Shown in pieces: positions 1-8,081 of a DNA stretch of 64,000 nt. How positions within the stretch are numbered: the stretch's first letter is position 1; each line of letters opens with the position of its first letter. Below the pieces are notes generated by a model. It saw nothing but the letters and a program-made list of their open reading frames with translations, made no database searches and was not told where the DNA came from. Source of the DNA: Methanolobus vulcani (GTDB taxonomy: Archaea > Halobacteriota > Methanosarcinia > Methanosarcinales > Methanosarcinaceae); the NCBI RefSeq assembly GCF_900100715.1, contig NZ_FNCA01000005.1:124001-188000 (forward strand), written 5' to 3'. The translations under genes were made by a program, and so were the position numbers.

Positions 1-713
1 GTAGCACCCTTTACTGCAGCAAGAACTCCAGCGTTACCAACAGCGTTCTTCATTACTGATTTATAAGTTGCACCATTGTCTACAACAGCGTCGTCTACAT
101 CAGATGCACCAGTGAGGTAGGTTGCAAAGGTCTCTTCTGTACCGGAAACTTCTGTTCTCTGATAGACTGTGACATCTCCAGGAGTTGAGAACAGACCAGC
201 GATTGTGTCGATAGCTGTTGTGTCGTCTACGGCATTGTACATAGTTACAAGGTCAGCTTTTGTGAGTGCTGCGGATGCAGCAGCATCGTTGGTAATAGCT
301 ACAACTGCACTGCCACCGATTGTGTATGTTTTAAGGTCAGGGTACTTGGATATTTCTTCATCCTTTACTGCACGGGATGCGGATCCAATGTCTACAATTC
401 CAAGACCTGCTGAGGAAACACCAGCACCAGAGCCACCGCCCTGTACTGTTACCTTTACACCAGCATGGCTGTCCATGTATGCTTCAGCAAGAAGTTCAGA
501 TACTGGCTGTACTGTTGTACTGCCTGCAACCAGAATTTCAGCTGATGCTGCAGAAGATGAATCTCCAACATTTGCCTGGTTGGAAACGTCGCTTGAAAAT
601 GATCCCATGATTGTTCCTACAGCTGCAGCACCAGCGATTGCGACCACTACTAAAACGAGGGTTGCAACGATTGGTGAAACTCCAGCTTCATTGTTGAAAA
701 GTTTCTTAAACAT
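1..713 (-). CDS. PstS-like phosphate-binding protein with archaeal pilin-type N-terminus (3' end outside window)
   Basis: Reading down from an ATG at 713, the protein opens with MFKKLFNNEAGVSPIVATLV followed by a hydrophobic run. This is the archaeal type IV pilin/archaellin class III signal, normally cut by a prepilin peptidase just before the hydrophobic helix. After a Ser/Ala linker comes a PstS-like phosphate-binding fold: ILVAGSTTVQPVSE, VQGGGSGAG and IGSASRAV are the usual phosphate-loop motifs, and the family binds phosphate outside the cell for a PstCAB importer. The frame runs off the left edge after about 237 codons, so the C-terminus and any pst genes lie outside. A GGTG ribosome site sits about a dozen bases upstream. 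The pilin-like leader should leave the protein held in the membrane by its N-terminal helix. It is a paralogue of the anchored PstS at 8082. Confidence 0.88.
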   Translation of the reverse strand, partial: MFKKLFNNEAGVSPIVATLVLVVVAIAGAAAVGTIMGSFSSDVSNQANVGDSSSAASAEILVAGSTTVQPVSELLAEAYMDSHAGVKVTVQGGGSGAGVSSAGLGIVDIGSASRAVKDEEISKYPDLKTYTIGGSAVVAITNDAAASAALTKADLVTMYNAVDDTTAIDTIAGLFSTPGDVTVYQRTEVSGTEETFATYLTGASDVDDAVVDNGATYKSVMKNAVGNAGVLAAVKGA

Positions 714-748
714 ATTTATCGTACACCAATTTATTTTATGTTCCTATT

Positions 749-804
749 CAGAGCGGGTTTTAATCGCTCTGGCATCTAATTGGATGGAGGATATATAATC
801 TTTT
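749..804 (-). promoter_or_regulatory. TATA box and leader hairpin of the pilin-type PstS gene
   Basis: On the minus strand an AT-rich TATA-like element (about 788-804) lies some 25 bases before a 7-bp hairpin: CAGAGCG at 749-755 pairs with CGCTCTG at 765-771 around a 9-base loop. The hairpin would sit at the 5' end of a leader of roughly 60 bases before the ATG at 713. The rest of the 714-1088 spacer is AT-rich. It also holds a 9-bp inverted repeat, TATATAGAG (816-824) against CTCTATATA (851-859), with no assigned role. The promoter call is inference from motif and spacing. Confidence 0.4.
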
Positions 805-1088
805 TACAAGTCATGTATATAGAGCAATAATCAATATAGATTTGCAATAACTCTATATATGAAATCATATACAACGGTAGATTCTGTTTAAATAGATGAG
901 AAAATACTGTATAAAATTACTATATCAGAATCTGCAAAAATAAGTTCATCACATGCCGATATAATTTATTTATGCAGATGAATGAAAAAATATACACATG
1001 TATACTACTGATATACAGAAAACTCATTGAATATTTAAAAAATAACAAACAGAATAAAAAAATAATAAATAAAAGAGAAGATAAAGAA

Positions 1089-3107
1089 TTACTTCGAAAT
1101 AAGAGTATAGACTACAAGGAATACAACCAGTGCGATCCCTATAACCACAGCATAAAGGTAATTCTCTACTGCATCCACAGCAGAATTTTCAACCATACCC
1201 AATACCGAAGAAATACCACCTAGAAGACCTCCAAAGGTATTACTTACAAACTGCTGAGCCTTATCAAAGATGCTAGTGATCGGAGACAGGATCTTAGATA
1301 AAAATGAAGGAGATGATTCCTGCTCCACTTCCAGTACAACATCAGAAGTATCAGGTAGTTCATCATCGACAGAATAAAGCTCATTATCCGTATTCTCTGA
1401 GAGATTAATCTCCTGCACCGCAATGGAAGCAATCTCCACAGCATCATCAGGATTGCTTATCCATCCACCATTAAGGGGTTTCCAGTACTGTTTTACCTCA
1501 GCACCACTCACATAAAATGAAGACTGAACCTCACCCTTATAACCCCATAAAGACTTGAACTCACAAATTGCAGCAGGAAGGTCTGGAAGGTCTTCTGCTG
1601 AGAACTCATATGACATGGAAAGTGTTGAGCCTGGAGGAAGCAATACCCCTTCAACAGAGACGAATTGTGTACCATTAACCACCTTTATATTAAGATCCCA
1701 CTCGCTCAAAGGCAGATCGCTGCCTTCCAGGCTCTTTTCCAGACTCCCACTTACATAATTCACATCATCTGGAATGGTATCATTTAACTTGATCCATGCA
1801 GCACGGTCACCATCATTGGAAAGATCAAGAGTGACGGTGTACTTAGAATCATATCTTGTCAGGTTTTTATCAACAACAATATGAGGACCATGGACAGTTG
1901 TTGTATTCACTGAATCCGACATCCATGAAAAATTTTCACCGAAGAAATTGGTTGTGACCACGACCTTATCAAAAGTATACTTATCCGGAGAAATCGGAAC
2001 CAGCTTCTGACCTAAATAATACTGGCCATCTGTATCCATAGTTGAATAATCCCCAGACTCGTATATCTCAGATATCGCAAGATCATCAGGAATTGTGACA
2101 AACTGAATATCCATATCATCAATGGCATAAAGACCCATATTGTAAATTCGAGTCCTCAGTAATGAATATTCATCTGCCCCCCTTATCTCATAATCAAGTG
2201 AAGAGGAAGAACTCGTACTTTTATCGAGCTGTTTTACGTACCATGAACTCATATTTATTTCTGAATTTACAAGTTCAAGAGTTACTTTAAGACCGGGATC
2301 TGTACAACTTAAGTTTAAAGACCCATTGAATTCGTATACATCGTCTTTAATGTCATAGCCTGTCGTAATTGCAGATATATTGTAATAAATATCATAAGGC
2401 GAGGTCTTTCCATCCCACTCAGGTGCCACCACTGTAAAATTCATTTTAATACTTTCATTTGCTTCAAGGCACCCCACATTTTTCTTTAGACTACCATCCC
2501 TGTATTCAAAGCCCTCTTTTGAACGTACTCGCATGCCAGCGACATCGACCTTAAGCATTACATTCTCAATCCAGGCATTACCGTTGTTTGTCACTTCGAC
2601 ATTTACAGTCTTTTCTTCACCTGGTGCGTACTGTTTAGATGTAACATTAACACCGTCAACTGTTTCAGAGCTGGCATTGATGTTTATTTCAAGTTCTGGC
2701 CTGCCTCTGGAAAACAAATTCAGATTAGCAGAGGGTGTCTTATATGAATCAACTGAAATATTGGTTAGCTCAACTTTAACTTCATGATCCCAATCTAACT
2801 GACTGTCATCATTCAGGAAAAGGAATTCCTTTCTGACCACTCCATCTCTTTCTATCGAAATCAAAGCCGCACTCAGCCCTTTATCAAAATCATCAGCTCT
2901 GAATGTATAATATTCACCATTGACCTCTACAGTCTGAACCTGACCCCATTGGACACTAACGCTACCTGCACTGACCCACTCAACACAATCATCAAGGTCA
3001 CCACAGGGGCATTCCGTATTTGCGGATGCCAGAGGTAGATATGAAGAGAACAGCAGCAAAGCTGTAAGGCATAACAGGCAGAGTATGCATTTTTCCGTTT
3101 TTCCCAT
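1089..3107 (-). CDS. COG1361-type secreted surface protein with C-terminal membrane anchor
   Basis: About 672 residues. A hydrophobic signal segment (roughly residues 4-30) is followed by an acidic, Asn/Thr-rich extracellular chain of beta-sandwich CARDB/DUF11-like repeats (for example VNVEVTNNGNAWIENVML and TVTLDLSNDGDRAAWIKL). The C-terminus is one transmembrane helix and a short tail, so the protein is anchored, facing outward. The N-terminal block with spaced W, W, Y and F residues recurs in the proteins at 45203 and 46485, so the three are paralogues. ATG at 3107 is chosen because GGAG (3119-3116) sits 8 bases upstream; an in-frame GTG at 3116 is the alternative. The small membrane gene at 3124-3363 ends 16 bases before this ATG, so the two are probably co-transcribed. 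Exact role in the envelope is unknown. Confidence 0.75.
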   Translation of the reverse strand: MGKTEKCILCLLCLTALLLFSSYLPLASANTECPCGDLDDCVEWVSAGSVSVQWGQVQTVEVNGEYYTFRADDFDKGLSAALISIERDGVVRKEFLFLNDDSQLDWDHEVKVELTNISVDSYKTPSANLNLFSRGRPELEININASSETVDGVNVTSKQYAPGEEKTVNVEVTNNGNAWIENVMLKVDVAGMRVRSKEGFEYRDGSLKKNVGCLEANESIKMNFTVVAPEWDGKTSPYDIYYNISAITTGYDIKDDVYEFNGSLNLSCTDPGLKVTLELVNSEINMSSWYVKQLDKSTSSSSSLDYEIRGADEYSLLRTRIYNMGLYAIDDMDIQFVTIPDDLAISEIYESGDYSTMDTDGQYYLGQKLVPISPDKYTFDKVVVTTNFFGENFSWMSDSVNTTTVHGPHIVVDKNLTRYDSKYTVTLDLSNDGDRAAWIKLNDTIPDDVNYVSGSLEKSLEGSDLPLSEWDLNIKVVNGTQFVSVEGVLLPPGSTLSMSYEFSAEDLPDLPAAICEFKSLWGYKGEVQSSFYVSGAEVKQYWKPLNGGWISNPDDAVEIASIAVQEINLSENTDNELYSVDDELPDTSDVVLEVEQESSPSFLSKILSPITSIFDKAQQFVSNTFGGLLGGISSVLGMVENSAVDAVENYLYAVVIGIALVVFLVVYTLISK

Positions 3108-3123
3108 AAACTCCACTCCGCTA

Positions 3124-3363
3124 TTATGATTTTTTGGATACTTTTCTGGACAGAACGTAGATCAGCAGGGCATATCCCGACAAAGTCACGAAAACAAAGG
3201 GTACAGCCATGTTAAAAAACGAGGAGGCTGTGTACCAGCATGTAGAATAGAAGGTATATAGGGAAAGTACCACCGCTGCCAGCAAACTGACTATTCTCTT
3301 CATGAAATTGAGAATACACACGTAATCATATATCCCTTGCACAAAGGAATTACATACAACCAT
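3124..3363 (-). CDS. small two-helix membrane protein, unknown function
   Basis: 79 residues with two hydrophobic segments (about 22-45 and 50-70) and a basic C-terminal tail (SRKVSKKS). I recognise no family. It ends just before the surface protein at 1089-3107 on the same strand and is probably the first gene of a two-gene unit. An internal ATG at 3303 (MKRIVSLL) would give a more typical signal-like N-terminus of 59 residues; neither start has a strong ribosome site. Confidence 0.5.
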   Translation of the reverse strand: MVVCNSFVQGIYDYVCILNFMKRIVSLLAAVVLSLYTFYSTCWYTASSFFNMAVPFVFVTLSGYALLIYVLSRKVSKKS

Positions 3364-3701
3364 TTTCTCTATTGGGTACTAAATAGACTATATAATTGTA
3401 AAAAAAATGCAGTACACAACTCCTTTTTATCTGAGTGAAAAAATCATTGCTAATCCTCATTTCCATTAAAAAACCCTGCAAGCTAAAAACAAAGCAACCT
3501 TCCGCCGCAGGCGGCACATTCCTATGATTCTGAACAAAAAATAGTTACAGCGACTATAAATTTAAGAGAGAAGTCTGCAGAAAACCTGTGGAAAATATTC
3601 CAGAATATCATGCAAAACATTTTGTTTCTTCTGATGGGAAAGCGCCGGCTTCGCCGGACCCTTCGGGTTAACTCCAGTTATCCATGAACCACGATCCGAA
3701 T
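3364..3701. other. gene-free spacer with GC-rich hairpins
   Basis: This 338-base spacer holds no convincing gene. It contains three compact GC-rich hairpins that stand out from the AT-rich surroundings: CCGCC-GCA-GGCGG at 3502-3514, CCGGC-TTC-GCCGG at 3645-3657, and directly after it ACCC-TTC-GGGT at 3658-3668. The last two form a tandem with TTCG-type loops on the plus strand. A TATA-like ACTATAAATTT lies near 3555. They could be part of a short RNA or act as terminators for the membrane-protein gene ending at 3702; the sequence does not decide. Confidence 0.4.
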
Positions 3702-4136
3702 TCATCCCCTTCTGAATATCTCATATCCGAATACCGATATGGCAATGATTATGGATGTCATGGAAAGCATGAATATCATGTTCGAATATGCCTCACTGAG
3801 CACAAACCATGACAGACCACCAAGGACATGTGTGAGGCTCATAAGGATAATTATGAAAACACCGATAGGGTATATCTCCTCATCTTCCAGGAACTTTAGT
3901 ATGGTATATCCCATAAAATAATAGAAAATAACCGTTAAAGCAAGATACGGGAGAACCAGATTATGTTTTACCGCAAAGACCAGTGTCGGGCTAAACTCAT
4001 AGTCCAGTATCCTTTCAATGCTGCCTGCGAAATAGAATGTCAGGGAGTAATCAATAATCACACCCACACAAAGGAAAAGAGGGATGAGTCTATAATTGCG
4101 ATAGATCGATAGCAGACTCTGCAATATTTGACGCAT
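3702..4136 (-). CDS. four-helix integral membrane protein, unknown
   Basis: 144 residues, strongly hydrophobic, with about four transmembrane segments (roughly 17-37, 58-78, 90-110 and 118-138) and short polar loops. It resembles the small archaeal membrane proteins of the DUF5658 kind, but I cannot place it firmly. Its start overlaps the end of the AbrB-PhoU gene by 47 bases on the same strand, so it is translated from the same message and is the last gene of the PhnD-kinase-PhoU unit. Function unknown. Confidence 0.6.
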   Translation of the reverse strand: MRQILQSLLSIYRNYRLIPLFLCVGVIIDYSLTFYFAGSIERILDYEFSPTLVFAVKHNLVLPYLALTVIFYYFMGYTILKFLEDEEIYPIGVFIIILMSLTHVLGGLSWFVLSEAYSNMIFMLSMTSIIIAISVFGYEIFRRG

Positions 4137-5052
4137 AATCCTTTATCCTGCTGAAACTGTCAATTATAAGTTCAATGGACTCCCCGGTTTGTAGCTGGGC
4201 AGCATTTATGAGCATTTTGTTGAAGATATCCTCTCTTCCCAGCACATTATTTGCAATATCGCTGTTGGATTCACGCAAAGCTTCGGTACTGTCCATGAAA
4301 AGTGACTGGCACTCCCTGCACAGATCAACAAGTATTGCAAGCACTTCCTGAGGCAGTGTGATATAAGAGAAATGCAATGATATTTTGGAGATGTGGTCCC
4401 CGATTCTTTCTATATCGTTGGCTGCAAGCCGGTAATAGAATGACTCCACAAGACTCAGGTTATCATGTTTAGAGGGTTTTTTGAGGTTCAGGCGCTCTAC
4501 ATGTTGTTTTGATACAAGCAGAAACATTCGGTCAAGGTCATCATCGCGGGATATTATATGACTGCACAATTCTTTGTCATTTTCCTCAAAGACAGATGCC
4601 AGTTCATCAAGCATGAGGTATACAAGTGAGGACATCCGTTTAAGTCCTTTTTCAATTGTAAAATCTTCTGTGTCCAGAAAATTCTTGATGATTATTTTCT
4701 TCTCGTCACCTTCGACCATTTCAAGACCCACAAGACGATGACACAGGTCTTTTATTTCCCTGCGTGCTGCTGCCGGAATATCATCCCCGACAATTTCTAT
4801 TGTCTGATAATCACTTATTATATACAGACCTACAAGATCTCTTTTTATATGCTCCAGTTCTTTGTTGAACTTTATCTTTTTCATTTTCTTAAAAGTTTTA
4901 ATTCCTGGAGGTTTAAGAAGCAAAGACCCATCTTCCTGATAGAAAATCGAAATATGAGAGCCTGCTTCCAATTTTGAGCGAAGTGCCCATTTCTTGGGAA
5001 GAGTGACCACATATGTGGATTTTCCCGTGATCTGTACTTTTCTTGTATCCAT
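4090..5052 (-). CDS. AbrB-domain plus PhoU-domain phosphate regulator
   Basis: About 320 residues. Residues 1-45 (MDTRKVQITGKSTYVVTLPK and on) are an AbrB/SpoVT swapped-hairpin DNA-binding domain; the rest is helical and PhoU-like, with two acidic bundles (MSSLVYLMLDELASVF, ANDIERIGDHISKI) where the family binds metal ions. Archaeal AbrB-PhoU proteins are believed to regulate phosphate-responsive genes. ATG at 5052 is chosen because GGTG lies 8 bases upstream and the AbrB domain begins there; the frame is open further upstream but shows no domain. The gene follows the histidine kinase at 5175 by about 120 bases and probably belongs to the same phosphate-sensing unit. The target promoter is not known. 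Confidence 0.82.
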   Translation of the reverse strand: MDTRKVQITGKSTYVVTLPKKWALRSKLEAGSHISIFYQEDGSLLLKPPGIKTFKKMKKIKFNKELEHIKRDLVGLYIISDYQTIEIVGDDIPAAARREIKDLCHRLVGLEMVEGDEKKIIIKNFLDTEDFTIEKGLKRMSSLVYLMLDELASVFEENDKELCSHIISRDDDLDRMFLLVSKQHVERLNLKKPSKHDNLSLVESFYYRLAANDIERIGDHISKISLHFSYITLPQEVLAILVDLCRECQSLFMDSTEALRESNSDIANNVLGREDIFNKMLINAAQLQTGESIELIIDSFSRIKDYASNIAESAIDLSQL

Positions 5053-5174
5053 CTTTTTCACACCCGAAAGGAAGATATGACTAATGGACAGGAATTTACC
5101 TATAAAGCTTACCTTAATAGATAGGTATAATCTATGTAATCTATATAGATGAAAGTGGTTTTTGAACATTATTA

Positions 5175-6992
5175 TTAAAATCCGGACACAATAAAATAGA
5201 ATGTGCTTCCCTTTCCCAAAACGGAATCCACCCAGATCCGTCCTTCATGTTGATCAATAATATTTTTCACAATAGCCAGACCAAGTCCATTACCACCAAA
5301 TTTACGGGTCGATGAGGAATCAACCTGATAGAACCGATCAAAAATCAATTCCTTTTGGTCATTCGGAATACCAACACCTGTATCTTTTACATAGACAACA
5401 GCCCCACGGTCTTCCTGGAAAGTACCTATTTCTATGCTGCCACCTTTGTCTGTGAACTTCAAAGCATTATCTATGATCTTTGTCAGTGCATATGCCAGTT
5501 TTTCCGGATCAGCGTGCACGAACATATCAGGACCTTTTTTTATGCTGATATCAAGCCCCGATGCGTCCAGTTTACCATTAATGGACTTACAGGCCATATC
5601 GATAATACAATTGATACTTGTCTTGACCATGTCCATTTTCTCCAATTCATCATCACATCTTGCAACCTCAAGAAGATCCTGTATCATCCAGTTCTGCCTT
5701 TCAAGTGCCTTCAGTGACCTTTCAAGGAATGAATTCCTCTTTTGGTGATCCGGCTCATCAAGGGCAATTTCCACATAGCCTTTCATAATATTCAAAGGAG
5801 TGCGCAGTTCGTGGGAGATATTCGCTATGATATTACGTTTCATTTGCTCAAGTTTTTTCATTTCAGTAATGTCCTTGGCAACTGCAACATATTTTTGTTC
5901 TCCCCGATATTCAACAACAGCTATACTCATGGTCACGGATTTCATTTTGCCGTTACCGGCATGGAAATTCATTTCTTTAATAAAATTAATATTCTTATCA
6001 GGAGAGTTAAAAAAATATCTCATATCATTGTCACCATTAACAAAGGAAAGGGCATTATATCCAACAATCATGTCCATACTTGTTTCGGATATCTCAATGA
6101 ATGCTTCATTTGCAAATTCGATCTTACCCTGGTCATCGATAACAATTATCCCATCAAGACTTCCGGAAACGATCTTGGTTAGATAATTACGTGTTTCAAG
6201 TATCTCTTTTGATGCCTTCTCCTTTTCCTTAATGAGATATCCAATATGATCTGCCATATCGTTAAAAGAATCAGCTAACTGTCCTATTTCATTATTTGAG
6301 CTTATGTGGGCTTTATGATCAAGATCACCTTTTCCGAATATTTCCACGGATCTCTTTAATTGCAGGATTGGGCTGGAAACGACTGATCCTGCCAGATATG
6401 CAACATTAGAACCAGCGATCAGAAGCAGAAGTACAAACAGAAGAAGATATCTTGTAAATTTATCAGCTATGGTTCTGATGTTTTCCTGTGAAATTCCAAC
6501 ATGCACCTCTCCTGCATTTCCTTCAAGGATCGGACATGAAATATCCCGTATGTATCCCATTTCAGTATCAAGCAACAATGTATTAATGTCATCTGTTGCT
6601 GGATTTATTGATCTGAGGTCAACCGGAAATCCTCCGCTAAACGTATGAACAAGAACTTCGCCATGCTCATCGGTTATGAAAACATAAACAACCTCCGGTT
6701 CACTCTCTTTGATCGTTTTTACAAGCCACTGAAGACGAACCTGATTGTCGGTGAGGATGGGATTCACACTATTCTCTGCAAGATTACGGGTTATAGAGAT
6801 GCCTTTTTCGTTCAGCTCGGTCTTCATCATATTCGTCTGTACGACATTAAGATAAGAACCCATTAGAACACCGAGTACAAGGATTATGCTGATAACTGTA
6901 AGGATAAGCTTCGTACGGATGCTGAAGTCATCGATACTTGAGATCATTTTTTCCAGCATGTCCTGAGTTCCTTTTTTCATATTATGCCCCAC
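5175..6992 (-). CDS. membrane sensor histidine kinase (HAMP-PAS-HisKA-HATPase)
   Basis: 605 residues. Two transmembrane helices (about 28-47 and 180-200) flank an outside sensor region of about 130 residues. Then come HAMP (about 203-255), a coiled linker, PAS (about 265-378), HisKA with the phospho-acceptor His in NISHELRTPLN, and an HATPase with DNALKF, DTGVGI and GNGLGLAIV boxes. All catalytic boxes are intact. The GTG at 6992 overlaps the TAG of the PhnD-like gene by one base; an in-frame ATG at 6980 is the alternative. This one-base coupling suggests the binding protein and kinase work together: periplasm-side ligand binding would feed the kinase. No response regulator sits next to it, so the partner is elsewhere or the output passes through the AbrB-PhoU protein downstream (inference). 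Confidence 0.9.
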   Translation of the reverse strand: MGHNMKKGTQDMLEKMISSIDDFSIRTKLILTVISIILVLGVLMGSYLNVVQTNMMKTELNEKGISITRNLAENSVNPILTDNQVRLQWLVKTIKESEPEVVYVFITDEHGEVLVHTFSGGFPVDLRSINPATDDINTLLLDTEMGYIRDISCPILEGNAGEVHVGISQENIRTIADKFTRYLLLFVLLLLIAGSNVAYLAGSVVSSPILQLKRSVEIFGKGDLDHKAHISSNNEIGQLADSFNDMADHIGYLIKEKEKASKEILETRNYLTKIVSGSLDGIIVIDDQGKIEFANEAFIEISETSMDMIVGYNALSFVNGDNDMRYFFNSPDKNINFIKEMNFHAGNGKMKSVTMSIAVVEYRGEQKYVAVAKDITEMKKLEQMKRNIIANISHELRTPLNIMKGYVEIALDEPDHQKRNSFLERSLKALERQNWMIQDLLEVARCDDELEKMDMVKTSINCIIDMACKSINGKLDASGLDISIKKGPDMFVHADPEKLAYALTKIIDNALKFTDKGGSIEIGTFQEDRGAVVYVKDTGVGIPNDQKELIFDRFYQVDSSSTRKFGGNGLGLAIVKNIIDQHEGRIWVDSVLGKGSTFYFIVSGF

Positions 6993-7915
6993 TAATTGTT
7001 CCCGTATGCTGTATATGTTCCATGATCCATTTCAACGAACATATTGAAATGCATCTTTTCAAGCACACCACGACCTTCCTTAGTATCATGCATGCCAAGC
7101 AAAACTTTAGTTACATCATTTTTCAGATCCTGATCAATTTCAGGATGAACAGCAATTACAGGGACAAGCTGTCCGGATGAAGAGTGGATGATCTTAAGGC
7201 CAGAGTAATTTTCCGGGGAATTCTCAATTATGTAAGACCACATTATACAATCTACTTCAGCACCATCAAGAGTACCCTGATTAACCATATCTATAAAATT
7301 ATCCTGACTGTTACTGTAAATATAACTGGAAAAAAAGTCATCAGGTGTTTCATTTATGACAGGATGCATGTAATCCGGGACGATATCCCCACGATTGAAA
7401 CGATAACTATTGAATGCGAATTTCTTTCCGCGAAGATCTTCCAGCGAATCAATACCTGAATCTGACCTTACTATCACAAATGAAGAACAATAAAGGTCAC
7501 CATTGATTACAGGCACTGCAATTATCTCCAGACCAAAATCATCATGTCCTGAAATATAGTCATCCTCCCTTACAAATTCAAAATCAAGATAACCGGTTTC
7601 TAGCAAATAGTTGATCTCGGCAGGATTATCACGTTGTACAAGTTCAAATTCAAGACCAGTCTGTTCAGATAGATAATCCAGAAAATCATTGTAATAATCC
7701 ATGGTGGTTTTCGGAGAAGCCATTGCGAAAACACCGATACGTACAGGTTTATTATTGATATCTGATTGTGTCAAAGTCTCAGTATTTTTAAGGGAGATCT
7801 TTACTGCGTCCTCACTTTCAAAACATCCACAGGAAGCAGTGATTAAAAAAAATATCATAACTAGAGAGAGTACAAAAAAATACCTGCTACAACGTTGTAG
7901 TATCATGTTTTTCAT
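6992..7915 (-). CDS. PhnD-like phosphate/phosphonate-binding lipoprotein
   Basis: 307 residues. The N-terminus has a basic head, a hydrophobic stretch and a Cys-rich lipobox-like end (ITASCGCFES), so it is probably lipid-anchored. Residues from about 55 follow the PhnD/PtxB family of ABC binding proteins: RIGVFAMASPKTTMDYYNDF, DSLEDLRGKKFAFN, DGAEVDCIMW. Family members bind phosphonate, phosphite or related anions. No permease or ATPase gene is next to it. Instead its stop overlaps the start of a histidine kinase, which suggests a sensory rather than transport role. Ligand is not deducible. Confidence 0.85.
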   Translation of the reverse strand: MKNMILQRCSRYFFVLSLVMIFFLITASCGCFESEDAVKISLKNTETLTQSDINNKPVRIGVFAMASPKTTMDYYNDFLDYLSEQTGLEFELVQRDNPAEINYLLETGYLDFEFVREDDYISGHDDFGLEIIAVPVINGDLYCSSFVIVRSDSGIDSLEDLRGKKFAFNSYRFNRGDIVPDYMHPVINETPDDFFSSYIYSNSQDNFIDMVNQGTLDGAEVDCIMWSYIIENSPENYSGLKIIHSSSGQLVPVIAVHPEIDQDLKNDVTKVLLGMHDTKEGRGVLEKMHFNMFVEMDHGTYTAYGNN

Positions 7916-7956
7916 TTCTGTAGCCCAACAGCCTTAATTAATATTTAAAAATACCT

Positions 7957-7973
7957 CCGTAATTATATTACGG
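7957..7973. promoter_or_regulatory. palindromic operator candidate between the PhnD unit and pstS
   Basis: CCGTAAT (7957-7963) and ATTACGG (7967-7973) form a perfect 7-bp inverted repeat with a 3-base centre. It lies in the 166-base spacer between the divergent PhnD-like gene (start 7915) and pstS (start 8082), where a shared regulator would bind. A TATA-like stretch and GGGTG ribosome site precede the pstS ATG. Regulatory role is inferred from position and symmetry only. Confidence 0.4.
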
Positions 7974-8081
7974 CACAATATTTTATTGATAACTGGAGGT
8001 TAAACTATATAAATTCACCTATATATTGAAAACAGAGATATTTTATATATGTAGACTAATATCTAAATACTGGGTGCACTA

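Noticed and set aside
972-1223. Open frame on the plus strand in the left spacer
   Set aside because: It runs into the end of the surface-protein gene on the other strand, is Lys/Asn-rich as expected from AT-rich DNA, and has no ribosome site.
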